Origin: Mucilaginibacter paludis DSM 18603
Lineage (GTDB): Bacteria; Bacteroidota; Bacteroidia; Sphingobacteriales; Sphingobacteriaceae
DNA length: 64,000 bases
Assembly (NCBI RefSeq): GCF_000166195.2
Contig: NZ_CM001403.1
Location: forward strand, 1,674,001-1,738,000
Reading direction: 5' to 3'
Each line of letters opens with the position of its first letter. Positions within the stretch are counted from its first letter, which is position 1. Below are positions 36,193 to 44,419 of the stretch, one piece after another. The notes beneath the pieces are model-generated. The model worked only from the letters and a program-made list of their open reading frames with translations, had not been told where the DNA came from and made no database searches. A program made the position numbers and the translations under genes.

Positions 36193-37286
36193 ATGGACAA
36201 GGGCATCATAACCTATTTGCAAAAGTTGCCAGACGTGCGTAGAAAGGCGGGTCAGCGGCATGACCAAACGTTTATTTTGTTATTATTTGTGATGGGGACG
36301 ATGAGTGGTTATTACGGTTATCGTGCTCTGGGTGATTTTATAAAGCGTAATCAAAAAGATCTTTTGACTTATTTCACTCCGAAAAAATCCCGTTTGCCTA
36401 CGTTTTATACCGTGAGGCGTGTACTGCAGAATTTAGATTTTGAAAGTTTAAGCGAAGTTTTTTATCAATGGGCCAGTCAGTATACAGAAATCAATAAAAA
36501 TGAATGGATGAATATAGATGGCAAAGCGATCAAAGGGACAATGAGTGATTATGCGCTTGAAAAACAGCGATTTGTAAATTTGGTAAGTATCTATAATGGG
36601 AGCCGTGGTCAAGTATTAGCCCAGGGTCTTGTAGACAATTCAAAGGAAAGTGAAATTCCGGTGGTACGCAAGCTTATTGCTGAACTGGGATTGGAAGGGG
36701 TAACGTTTACGCTTGACGCCTTACATTGCCAAAAAAAACAGTTGAGCTGATAATAGGTACGAATAATGATTATATGATAGGCGTAAAAAAGAATCAAAAG
36801 GGCCTTTATGAAAAAATAGCAGCGCTGACATCGGATACAGCAAAGGTTTGCAGCAAGTTCGTTGAATTGGAGAAAAATAAAGGACGTACAGAGCGCAGAT
36901 CGGTATGTATATGCCCGGCGCCAGAAGAAATCAGTAAAGCCTGGATAGGTGCCAGTCAGGTAATCAAGGTAGAGCGTTGGGTAAAAGACAAAAATAAGAT
37001 CAGTGAGGACTGCGCATTCTATATCAGCAGTGTGAGGGAAAATGCACAACTGTTATGCTATGGTATCAGAAGTCATTGGGGGATAGAGAATAAGCTCCAT
37101 TGGGTAAAGGATGTCACGTTTAAAGAGGATGCCTCCCGGATTAGAACTTCCCATGCGCCAGAAAATATATCGGTGTTCAGAAACATCGCTATTAACGTTT
37201 TCAGAGCTCATGGTTTTCAAAATCTGGCACAGGCACAAAGGCTCGTTTGCAATGACATCGGCAGATTGAAACAGTTACTCACTTAG
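36193..37286 (+). pseudogene. ISAs1-family DDE transposase, interrupted by a frameshift
   Basis: Frame 1 (36193-36750) begins MDKGIITYLQKLPDVRRKAG with the DDE_Tnp_1-associated N-terminal domain (QRHDQTFILLLFVMGTMSG, YRALGDFIKRN) and reaches the first catalytic region (NIDGKAIKG, then [11 protein letters not shown]). The rest of the protein ([42 protein letters not shown]) lies in the -1 frame to 37286. The switch is at a run of eight A (36731-36738); nine A, or a -1 slip on A-AAA-AAA, restores HCQKKTVEL. The joined product would be about 364 residues, full length for the family. Usually this family has one uninterrupted gene, so a one-base loss is the simpler reading, but slippage cannot be excluded. 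Confidence 0.88.
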
Positions 37287-37301
37287 AACGCAACAGCCCT
37301 G

Positions 37302-37345
37302 CTCTCGAGAGGGGCGGAGGGGTGTGTTTCTACGCGCGATTACAA
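37302..37345 (-). repeat. Dispersed repeat family A, inverted copy, right part
   Basis: Begins with the second copy of the target duplication (CTCTCGAGAG, 37302-37311), then GGGCGGAGGGGTGTGTTTCT. It continues the copy interrupted at 36140. Confidence 0.75.
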
Positions 37346-37374
37346 AGCGCCAAAGCAGACTTGAGCACATATAA

Positions 37375-37403
37375 AAAATGCCCGGCGCAATACCGGGCAT
37401 TTT
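37375..37403 (-). terminator. Intrinsic terminator downstream of the sugar-phosphate mutase gene
   Basis: AAAATGCCCGG (37375-37385) pairs perfectly with CCGGGCATTTT (37393-37403) around a 7-base loop; read on the reverse strand the stem ends in a T run (ATTTTTTAT). It lies 26 bases beyond the mutase stop and could also act on the forward strand. Confidence 0.85.
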
Positions 37404-37428
37404 CAATTAATGATTTAAAGCAGATGGA

Positions 37429-39165
37429 TTAAAAACCCAGATCTTTCATAATCAGATCGATTTTTTCACCCAGTTTTTTATCTGTTTCAGCATAAGCCTC
37501 TTTGCTGGTTAATTTGGTATTTACGCTGCAATAAAATTTAATTTTAGGCTCTGTACCCGACGGACGGGCCGAAATAATGCTTCCGTCTTCCGAGATAAAC
37601 TGCAACACGTCAGATTTTGGCAGGTCGATGGGTTTGGTGGTATTGGTATCCAGGTCGGTTTCAATACGGTTCTCGTAATCCTTCAACGCTATCACCTTTG
37701 AGCCGCCTAAGGTTGCCGGTGGGTTGGTGCGGTATTTTTCCATCATCGCCTTAATTTCTTCGGCGCCGCTTTGTCCTTTTTTGGTTATTGATACCAAAGT
37801 TTCTTTATAAAAACCGTATTGCAGGTAAGTTTCTACCAGTGCCTCAAACAGGCTGCTTCCTTTATCCTTGTAAAAGGCAGTCATTTCGGCAATAAACGCT
37901 CCCGAAACAATGGCATCCTTATCGCGTACAAACTCACCTATCAGGTAGCCATAGCTTTCTTCGCCGCCGCCAATAAAGGTTTCTTTACCTTGTAATTTGG
38001 TAATCAGCTCACCAATGTATTTAAAGCCGGTTAAAGTGTTATAAAACTTCACATTTTTGGCTTTGGCTATCTCTTCAATCAGGTTTGAGGTTACAATGGT
38101 TTTAACAATATACTCTTTCCCGGTAAGTTTACCACTTTCTTCCCAGGCGGTTAACAGGTAGTTGATCAGCAAGCTGCCGGTTTGGTTACCGTTGAGCAGG
38201 ATAAACTCGTTGTCGGTGTTTTTAACAGCGATGCCTACGCGATCGGCATCAGGGTCAGTAGCCAGTACCAGGTCGGCATCAACTTCTTTGGCTTTTTTCA
38301 TGGCCAGGGTTAAAGCCTCTTTTTCTTCCGGATTCGGATATACTACTGTTGGGAAGTTACCATCCGGTGTGGCTTGCTCTTCAACGATGATCACGTTCTC
38401 AAAGCCAAATTGGGCCAAAGCTTTCGGCATCAGCGTAATGCCTGTACCGTGGATGGGCGAATAAACTATTTTAAGATCCTTTTGACGTTTAATAGCCTCC
38501 GGCGAAACCGAAAGTGTGGTGATCTTATCTAAATAAAGCTGATCCATCTCCTCGCCTATCAGTTCGATATTTTCTTCAACGCGGTTAAATTTAATATCGT
38601 CAACATTGATAATAGCGGCTACTTCGGCCATTACAGCGGTATCTTCAGGCGATACAAATTGGCCGCCGTCGGCACCATAAGCTTTATAGCCATTATATTC
38701 TTTAGGGTTGTGCGACGCGGTGATCATCACCCCGCTTTTGCAGCCTAACTCGCGGATAGCGAAAGATAATTCGGGAGTTGGGCGCAGCGCCTTAAAGAAA
38801 TAAACATGAATATCATTTGCCGAAAAAACCTCGGCGGTAATGCGCGCAAAAAGATCCGAATTGTTACGGCTGTCGTGAGAGATAGCAACCTTCACCTTTT
38901 CGCCAGGATAAGATTTTTTGAGGTGGTTGCATAAGCCCTGTGTAGCGGCCCCAATGGTATACTCGTTAATGCGGTTAGAACCCGGCCCCATGGTGCCACG
39001 CAACCCGCCCGTTCCAAATTCAAGATCTCTGTAAAAAGAGTCTGTCAATTCAGTGTACGCCTTGTCGTCAACTAATTTTTGAATCTGCTGTTTAACTTCG
39101 GCATCGTAGTTTCCATTGAGCCATGAGTTCACTTTCTGCTGAACAGAAGGATCTAATTCCTGCAT
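37429..39165 (-). CDS. Phosphoglucomutase/phosphomannomutase-type phospho-sugar mutase
   Basis: 578 residues, the length of the PgcA-like alpha-phosphoglucomutase group. Four landmarks are present in order: the phosphoserine loop MITASHNPKEYNGYK (about residue 140), the metal loop ATDPDADRVGIAV (about 305), the sugar-binding loop GGGEESYGY (about 400) and the phosphate-binding loop RPSGTEPKIKFY (about 536). It interconverts hexose 1- and 6-phosphates in the cytoplasm, linking glycolysis to cell-wall and glycogen precursors. It has its own terminator and no operon partner. The choice between glucose and mannose specificity cannot be made from sequence alone. Confidence 0.93.
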   Translation of the reverse strand: MQELDPSVQQKVNSWLNGNYDAEVKQQIQKLVDDKAYTELTDSFYRDLEFGTGGLRGTMGPGSNRINEYTIGAATQGLCNHLKKSYPGEKVKVAISHDSRNNSDLFARITAEVFSANDIHVYFFKALRPTPELSFAIRELGCKSGVMITASHNPKEYNGYKAYGADGGQFVSPEDTAVMAEVAAIINVDDIKFNRVEENIELIGEEMDQLYLDKITTLSVSPEAIKRQKDLKIVYSPIHGTGITLMPKALAQFGFENVIIVEEQATPDGNFPTVVYPNPEEKEALTLAMKKAKEVDADLVLATDPDADRVGIAVKNTDNEFILLNGNQTGSLLINYLLTAWEESGKLTGKEYIVKTIVTSNLIEEIAKAKNVKFYNTLTGFKYIGELITKLQGKETFIGGGEESYGYLIGEFVRDKDAIVSGAFIAEMTAFYKDKGSSLFEALVETYLQYGFYKETLVSITKKGQSGAEEIKAMMEKYRTNPPATLGGSKVIALKDYENRIETDLDTNTTKPIDLPKSDVLQFISEDGSIISARPSGTEPKIKFYCSVNTKLTSKEAYAETDKKLGEKIDLIMKDLGF

Positions 39166-39340
39166 ACGTTTTTATTTAATTGGTAATATGTTAAAATTAT
39201 TCGTAACAAATATGCTAATAAAATCTGTGCCCTAATTGATAATTTTAATATTATCCGGGCACCTTATTTAATATCCAAAGGTATAAGCCCCTGCTTCCCA
39301 ACAGCCCTGCCGGCCAGTTTAAAGCCGGGCCCACCATCAA

Positions 39341-41659
39341 TTAATCGACCACGGTAAAGCCGCTGTTTGATGGTGTTTTGCTCATGTAAAACACCAGGCT
39401 CCCCCCGCTCATGATTTCGGCGTGGGTAATATAACTGCGGTTAACCGCTTTGCCATTCAGCGTTACCTTTTGCACATATACATTTTTATCGCTTTGATTC
39501 TTTACGTCGATGCTAAAGGTTTTTCCGTTTTCCAATTGTATCAGCGCCCCATCAACCGCCGGGCTGCCGATAGCATACCTGTCTGATCCCGGCGCCACCG
39601 GGTAAAAACCCATAGCGCTAAAAATATACCAGGCGCTCATCTGCCCGGTATCATCATTGCCGCCTAAGCCATCGGGTGTGGGTTTATACATGCGCGGTAA
39701 TATCATGCGCACCCGTTGTTGTGTTTTCCAGGGCTGGCTGGTCCAGTTGTACAAATAAGCCACATGGTGCGATGGCTCGTTCCCATGTACATAATTGCCG
39801 ATAATGCCGTCGCGGGTAATATCCTCGGTTTCGGCAAAGTATTTATCGGGAAGGTTCATGGTGAATAAAGAGTCGAGGTAAACGATGAAACGCTTATCGC
39901 CGCCTAATAACTGAATCAGTTTGGCCGGATCGTGCGGTACATACAAGGTATAGTTCCAGGCATTGCCCTCTATAAAACCCTCGTTAATGGTTGATAGCGG
40001 GTCAAATTGCTTCCTAAAAGTTCCGTCGGCCAGTTTAGGGCGCATAAAGCCGGCTTTGGCATCAAAAACGTTGTTAAAGTTTTGTGATCGCTTGATAAAC
40101 TCCTGATATATATCATTCCGGTTCAGCTTTTTGGCTATCTGCGCTATGCACCAGTCATCGTAGGCATATTCCAGCGTTGAGGATACAGAATTGCCGTTCT
40201 TTTCGTCGGGGATGTAGCCCATATCCATATAAAAACCAATCCCCTCATAACTGCGGCGGCGGGCCGTGGTAACGCAGGCATCCAGGGCTTTGTTCGCATC
40301 AAACGATACATTGCCCTTAATGATAGCATCAGCTATTACTGATACGCTGTGGTAGCCGCTCATGCACCAGTTCTCGTTAGCCGAGTTTGACCATACCGGC
40401 AGCATGTGTTCGGGGCTTTGATCGTAATGCGCCAGCATGGATTTTACCATATCGGCATTTTTTTCAGGTTCTATAATGTTGAATAAAGGGTGCAGCGCCC
40501 GATGCGTATCCCATAACGAAAAGGTGGTGTAGTTGGTAAAACCACCGGCTTGATGATTGTTTTGATCCAAACCACGATAGCTGCCATCAGCATCCATGTA
40601 AACGGTCGGGTTAATTAGGGTATGATACATCGACGTATAAAAATTTTGCTTATCGTCGGTACTTTTACTCCGGATGGTTATTTTTCCAAGTTCTTTTTCC
40701 CATAGCTGCTGCCCGGCGGCTTTAACCTGGTCAAAGTCCCAGCCCGGTACTTCGGCCTGCATGTTTTTCAAGGCGCCATCCATGCTTACCGGCGACAGGG
40801 CAAACTTGATCTTAATTTTTTCGCCTTCGCTGGCCGAAAAATCAAAGTAGGCCCTGATCTGCCGACCGGCTACCTCGGGGAAGTTATCACCCTGGTTAAA
40901 CTTTTTCCAGAAACCACGGTACACTTCCTTTTTTGAATAATCGGCATTGCCATAATTAGTAAATGGTTTTGAAAAACGCATGGCAAAATAAAGCGTACGG
41001 TTTTTTGCCCAGCCGCTGGTTTGCCTGTACCCGGTTACCAGGGTATCGTTTACCACGCGCATATAGGTCCAAACGTTTTTATCCTCGTAATTGTAAATAC
41101 CTGCCATCAGGTCGAGGATGATATGCGCACGGTCTGTTTTCGGGAAGGTATATTGATGGAAGCCTACCCGGGCGCTGGTGGTTAGCTCGGCCGTGATGTT
41201 ATAATCGTCCAGCTTAACTTTATAATAATTGGCTTCGGCTACTTCGTTTTGGTGCGAAAAGGCCGAGCGGTAACCGCTGTGGGGCTTGCCTGCCGTACCC
41301 GGATTAAGCAACAGTTTACCTACGGTTGGCATCATTAAAAAATCGCCCAGGTCGGAGTGCCCGGTGCCGCTGAAATGCGTGTGGCTAAAGCCTACAATAG
41401 TTTGATCATCATACTGGTAACCTGCGCAATATTTGTACACATCGGGGTTGTATTTGCCATCCTTTACGTAGCCTGCAGTGTCCGTTTCGGGGCTTAATTG
41501 TACCATCCCGAAGGGTACAGTGGCACCGGGATAAGTATGGCCCATCCGCTGTGTGCCAACAATGGGCTTTACGTATTGAACCAGGCTTTCAGCAGTTTTC
41601 TGTTGTGCTGATCCTAAAAAAGGAAGACAAAGAGGGAGTAAAACAAATATTTTTTTCAT
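39341..41659 (-). CDS. GH92-family alpha-mannosidase, secreted
   Basis: About 772 residues from the ATG at 41659, chosen because it begins MKKIFVLLPLCLPFLGSAQ, a clear signal peptide; an upstream in-frame start would add eight residues. GH92 landmarks: VKPIVGTQRMGHTYPGATVP and FGMVQLSPETDT at the front, TTFSLWDTHRALHPLF in the middle, EGNAWNYTLYVP, GNEPSHHVAYLYNW and GLGGNDDTGQMSAWYIFSA near the C terminus, with the acidic and Ca-binding residues expected there. GH92 enzymes are Ca-dependent exo-alpha-mannosidases acting on N-glycans or yeast mannan. No SusCD pair is adjacent, so it seems a single-gene locus. Confidence 0.95.
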   Translation of the reverse strand: MKKIFVLLPLCLPFLGSAQQKTAESLVQYVKPIVGTQRMGHTYPGATVPFGMVQLSPETDTAGYVKDGKYNPDVYKYCAGYQYDDQTIVGFSHTHFSGTGHSDLGDFLMMPTVGKLLLNPGTAGKPHSGYRSAFSHQNEVAEANYYKVKLDDYNITAELTTSARVGFHQYTFPKTDRAHIILDLMAGIYNYEDKNVWTYMRVVNDTLVTGYRQTSGWAKNRTLYFAMRFSKPFTNYGNADYSKKEVYRGFWKKFNQGDNFPEVAGRQIRAYFDFSASEGEKIKIKFALSPVSMDGALKNMQAEVPGWDFDQVKAAGQQLWEKELGKITIRSKSTDDKQNFYTSMYHTLINPTVYMDADGSYRGLDQNNHQAGGFTNYTTFSLWDTHRALHPLFNIIEPEKNADMVKSMLAHYDQSPEHMLPVWSNSANENWCMSGYHSVSVIADAIIKGNVSFDANKALDACVTTARRRSYEGIGFYMDMGYIPDEKNGNSVSSTLEYAYDDWCIAQIAKKLNRNDIYQEFIKRSQNFNNVFDAKAGFMRPKLADGTFRKQFDPLSTINEGFIEGNAWNYTLYVPHDPAKLIQLLGGDKRFIVYLDSLFTMNLPDKYFAETEDITRDGIIGNYVHGNEPSHHVAYLYNWTSQPWKTQQRVRMILPRMYKPTPDGLGGNDDTGQMSAWYIFSAMGFYPVAPGSDRYAIGSPAVDGALIQLENGKTFSIDVKNQSDKNVYVQKVTLNGKAVNRSYITHAEIMSGGSLVFYMSKTPSNSGFTVVD

Positions 41660-41732
41660 TTGGCAGTACTTTTCAGCAGGCATGTATGCAGCCGTGTTTT
41701 AAGCCGGTTTAAAACGGCTACCGGCTACCTTT

Positions 41733-41740
41733 CAAACATA
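41733..41740 (-). promoter_or_regulatory. Candidate -7 element for the GH92 gene
   Basis: On the reverse strand TATGTTTG matches TAnnTTTG, about 75 bases upstream of the start codon. A TTG lies 16 bases further upstream (41759-41757), a little close for a -33 element. Confidence 0.35.
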
Positions 41741-41969
41741 CTAAATTTCGAATGATCAATGATTAAACCTCAGGGTTTTCTATTTATAAATTTGGAATAA
41801 ACACGATTATCTAAGGCATAATTAAGACTGCTTTTACCGGGAATAAAGATTGCAGGGCCGGGCCCTTCCGGGCGACTTCGCAAGCTAAAATATTGACCCA
41901 TAATTCCAGCTGGATAGTTAAAGGATTTTCTTTCGTAAATCCGTCGAAACTTAAAAAGCGGAAATGACA

Positions 41970-41999
41970 TTTGTTTTCCATTTAAAATTTCTACTTTTG
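41970..41999 (+). promoter_or_regulatory. Promoter of pyrR
   Basis: TTTG at 41970-41973 and TACTTTTG at 41992-41999, separated by 18 bases, match the Bacteroidota -33/-7 pattern. Transcription would begin near 42005, leaving a leader of only about a dozen bases before the ATG at 42017, too short for the attenuator used by PyrR in Firmicutes. Confidence 0.6.
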
Positions 42000-42016
42000 C
42001 CCAAATCCAACCATTG

Positions 42017-42562
42017 ATGCTTAACCCGATATTACTCGACGGTCAGAAATTCCAGATCACCATACAACGCCTATGCAGGCAGCTGATCGAAAACCACAAC
42101 GATTTTTCAAATTCTGTTATCATTGGGATACAGCCTCGCGGCATATACCTGGCTAAACGCATAGCCGAAGAACTGCGCAAAATTTTACCCGGAAAAACCA
42201 TTTTGCAGGGCGACCTGGATATTACCTTTTTCAGGGACGATTTCCGCCGCCGCGAATCGCCGCTGGTGCCCAATCAAACCCGGATAGATTTTATTGTTGA
42301 AGGCAAAAAAGTAATTATGATGGACGATGTACTGTGGACGGGCCGTACCATCAGGGCTGCAATGGATGCCATGCTGGCCTTTGGCCGCCCACAAAAGGTA
42401 GAATTATTAACCCTGGTAGATCGCCGCTACTCGCGCCATTTGCCGGTAGCTGCCGATTATATCGGCATTGAAGTAGACTCCATCGCCTCGCAAAAAGTGG
42501 TGGTAAGCTGGAAAGAAACCGATGGAGAAGACAAAGTAATTTTGTTATCAGAGGGAAAATAA
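42017..42562 (+). CDS. pyrR: PyrR-type uracil phosphoribosyltransferase / pyrimidine regulator
   Basis: 181 residues from ATG 42017 (a TTG three bases upstream is in frame). The PRPP-binding loop MMDDVLWTGRTIRAA is at about residues 97-111; IGIQPRGIYLAKRIAEEL and the ending VVVSWKETDGEDKVILL are typical of PyrR. In Bacillus PyrR binds pyr mRNA to cause attenuation and has weak uracil phosphoribosyltransferase activity. No attenuator structure or PyrR-binding leader is visible here, so in this organism it may act as a salvage enzyme or by an unknown route. pyrB follows after 129 bases, likely cotranscribed. Confidence 0.9.
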   Translation: MLNPILLDGQKFQITIQRLCRQLIENHNDFSNSVIIGIQPRGIYLAKRIAEELRKILPGKTILQGDLDITFFRDDFRRRESPLVPNQTRIDFIVEGKKVIMMDDVLWTGRTIRAAMDAMLAFGRPQKVELLTLVDRRYSRHLPVAADYIGIEVDSIASQKVVVSWKETDGEDKVILLSEGK

Positions 42563-42691
42563 GATATGGAGAGTTCGATTTTCAATTCCTACACCATCGT
42601 CTCAACAAAAGCCTCCATCTGAAACAGATAAATAATTGAAATTAAATAAGCCCGAAATTCAAAAATCAGGCTCCCGAAATATAAATAAATC

Positions 42692-43618
42692 ATGCATACC
42701 CTCAGTACACGTCACTTATTAGGAATTAAAGATCTGAATAAAAAGGATATCGAGCTGATATTTGAAACAGCCGATACTTTTAAAGATGTACTGAACCGTC
42801 CGATAAAAAAAGTACCATCGCTGCGCGACATTACTATAGCCAACATATTTTTTGAAAACTCAACACGTACCAGGCTTTCGTTTGAGCTGGCCGAACGGCG
42901 CCTTTCGGCAGATGTAGTTAACTTTGCAGCATCCTCTTCATCCGTGAGTAAGGGTGAAACGCTGATTGATACGGTAAACAACATCCTGGCCATGAAGGTG
43001 GATATGGTGGTGATGCGGCACCCTTACGCCGGGGCAGGCATCTTCCTGTCCAAGCATGTAAAGGCTCAGATTGTAAATGCAGGCGATGGCGCGCACGAGC
43101 ACCCTACCCAGGCCTTGCTGGATGCTTTTTCGATACGCGAAAAGTATGGTGAAGTGGCCGGCAAAAAGGTAGTGATTGTTGGTGATATATTACATTCGCG
43201 TGTAGCGCTATCCAATATTTTGTGCCTTAAACATTTAGGCGCCGAGGTAATGGTTTGCGGGCCAACCACACTTATCCCGAAATACATCGGCTCATTAGGG
43301 GTTAAGGTTGAACATAATTTGGTTAAAGCCCTTAACTGGTGCGATGTAGCTAACATGCTACGAATACAGCTGGAAAGGCAGGATATTAAGTACTTCCCCT
43401 CGCTGCGCGAATACACTATGCTTTACGGTTTAAACAAACAAATACTGGATTCGTTGGACAAAGAGATCATCGTGATGCACCCGGGGCCTATCAACCGCGG
43501 TGTGGAGATCACCAGCGACGTAGCCGACAGCAAGCAATCCATCATCCTCGACCAGGTTGAAAATGGCGTGGCTATCAGGATGGCTGTATTGTATTTACTG
43601 GCCGGGCAAACGCAGTAA
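42692..43618 (+). CDS. pyrB: Aspartate carbamoyltransferase catalytic subunit
   Basis: 308 residues, normal length. Carbamoyl-phosphate site FFENSTRTRLSFELAERRL (about residue 52), then VMRHPYAGAG, the HPTQALLDAFSIREKYG motif (about 133-149), VVIVGDILHSRVALSNI and the aspartate-site motif MHPGPINRGVEI near the C terminus. It catalyses carbamoyl phosphate plus aspartate to N-carbamoylaspartate, the committed step of pyrimidine synthesis. No pyrI regulatory subunit is adjacent, as in class C or B enzymes. Together with pyrR it forms a two-gene pyrimidine operon. Confidence 0.96.
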   Translation: MHTLSTRHLLGIKDLNKKDIELIFETADTFKDVLNRPIKKVPSLRDITIANIFFENSTRTRLSFELAERRLSADVVNFAASSSSVSKGETLIDTVNNILAMKVDMVVMRHPYAGAGIFLSKHVKAQIVNAGDGAHEHPTQALLDAFSIREKYGEVAGKKVVIVGDILHSRVALSNILCLKHLGAEVMVCGPTTLIPKYIGSLGVKVEHNLVKALNWCDVANMLRIQLERQDIKYFPSLREYTMLYGLNKQILDSLDKEIIVMHPGPINRGVEITSDVADSKQSIILDQVENGVAIRMAVLYLLAGQTQ

Positions 43619-43711
43619 TTTACCGTTAAAGCACGCTTAAACTTTGTTAGGCCGAAGACGGCCTCGCAAACGATGGGATCCCCCTCTGTAAGCACTCAGA
43701 AACCCTCCCCA

Positions 43712-43815
43712 ACGTCATTGCGAGGAGGAACTACGAAGCAATGTCTAAACTGTGCAGGTCGAACTTGCAAAGCTGCTCTGCCTGAGTAGAGATTGCTTCG
43801 TTCCTTATAATGACG
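43712..43815. repeat. Long palindromic GTCATTGCGAGGA...GAAGCAAT element
   Basis: Left arm ACGTCATTGCGAGGAGGAAC followed by TACGAAGCAAT, right arm GATTGCTTCGTTCCTTATAA followed by TGACGTC: roughly 28-base imperfect inverted arms about 45 bases apart. This is the widely seen GTCATTGCGAGG/GAAGCAATC type of bacterial intergenic palindrome. A partial copy (TACTCGCAATGACGCG) lies at 44217. Confidence 0.7.
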
Positions 43816-43819
43816 TCTA

Positions 43820-44005
43820 TGTAAGTTGTTGATTGTCAATGTTAAATTTCTCTCCATCATATCGTCCCGACGGGAGGAGGGATCTTCTAAAAGCGGTAAG
43901 TATGCGTCATATTCGGTGCGCTGATTATCAATGTGCTATCTTTGCTCAGATAATCAGTATTCATAATTTAGAACATCGGCACGCTCAATCGCCGCGTGAA
44001 GAAGC
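43820..44005 (+). repeat. Dispersed repeat family B, forward copy (about 185 bp)
   Basis: Contains GTTGTTGATTGTCAATGTTA, CCCGACGGGAGGAGGGATCT, CTAAAAGCGGTAAGTATGCG, GATAATCAGTATTCATAATT, TAGAACATCG and CGCTCAATCGCCGCG. The reverse complement of 54417-54602 shows the same words in the same order with about four in five bases identical by eye. Confidence 0.75.
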
Positions 44006-44080
44006 CCCACCCAACCCTCCCCGGTAGGGAGGGCTTAAAAAGTCTCCCCTACCGGGGGAGATTTAGAGGGGGCTTTGGAC
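44003..44080 (+). repeat. Dispersed repeat family C, copy 2
   Basis: AGCCCCACCCAACCCTCCCC, GGTAGGGAGGGC, TCTCCCCTACCGGGGGAGAT and TTAGAGGGGGCT. It joins family B at the same point as the inverted copy near 61480, so B and C seem to travel as a unit. Confidence 0.7.
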
Positions 44081-44419
44081 TGCCCGATCCTTCCGCCCAC
44101 AGGCCAAACCCGGCCCGGCGTGCAGTCAGGCTTTTGCGCACATTTCTTATCTGCGCAAAATAGCCTACAGGTCTCAAATGTCATCCCTGTTTTTTCCGGG
44201 GTGAGGCCCGGTGGGATACTCGCAATGACGCGTGTGTAATAGAATCCGGCCCAGAGCTGAAGATCCTTTTGCGAGCGATAGGTCTGCCGCAGACCCGGCG
44301 CGTGAAGAAAGTTACCTCTGATGACAAAAGTTGTTTTGATGACGCACCTTTTGCGAGCGGTAAGCATGCCCGCAGACCAGCGCATCTGAAGAAGGTACTT
44401 CATCGACACCAGCAAATAT

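Larger units (their letters stand above)
36141..37301 (+). mobile_element. Insertion sequence, ISAs1 family, 1,161 bp
   Basis: Ends are CAGGGCTGTTGC on the left and GCAACAGCCCTG on the right, a perfect 12-base terminal inverted repeat. Both sides carry the direct repeat CTCTCGAGAG. The element holds one transposase gene with a -1 frameshift. Insertion into the middle of a dispersed palindromic repeat is clear because an uninterrupted copy exists at 32692-32880. Confidence 0.93.
43619..44419. other. 800-base intergenic repeat island
   Basis: No credible gene. A reverse-strand open frame at about 44035-44442 runs through repeat sequence and into the end of folC and has no recognisable domain. 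The region is a mosaic: a palindromic repeat of the GTCATTGCGAGGA type (43712-43815), family B (43820-44005), family C (44003-44080) and parts of family D (44080-44130). Confidence 0.6.

Noticed and set aside
41770..41970. Reverse-strand open frame of 66 codons between GH92 and pyrR
   Set aside because: It overlaps the likely pyrR promoter region and a GC-rich repeat-like stretch; no recognisable domain.
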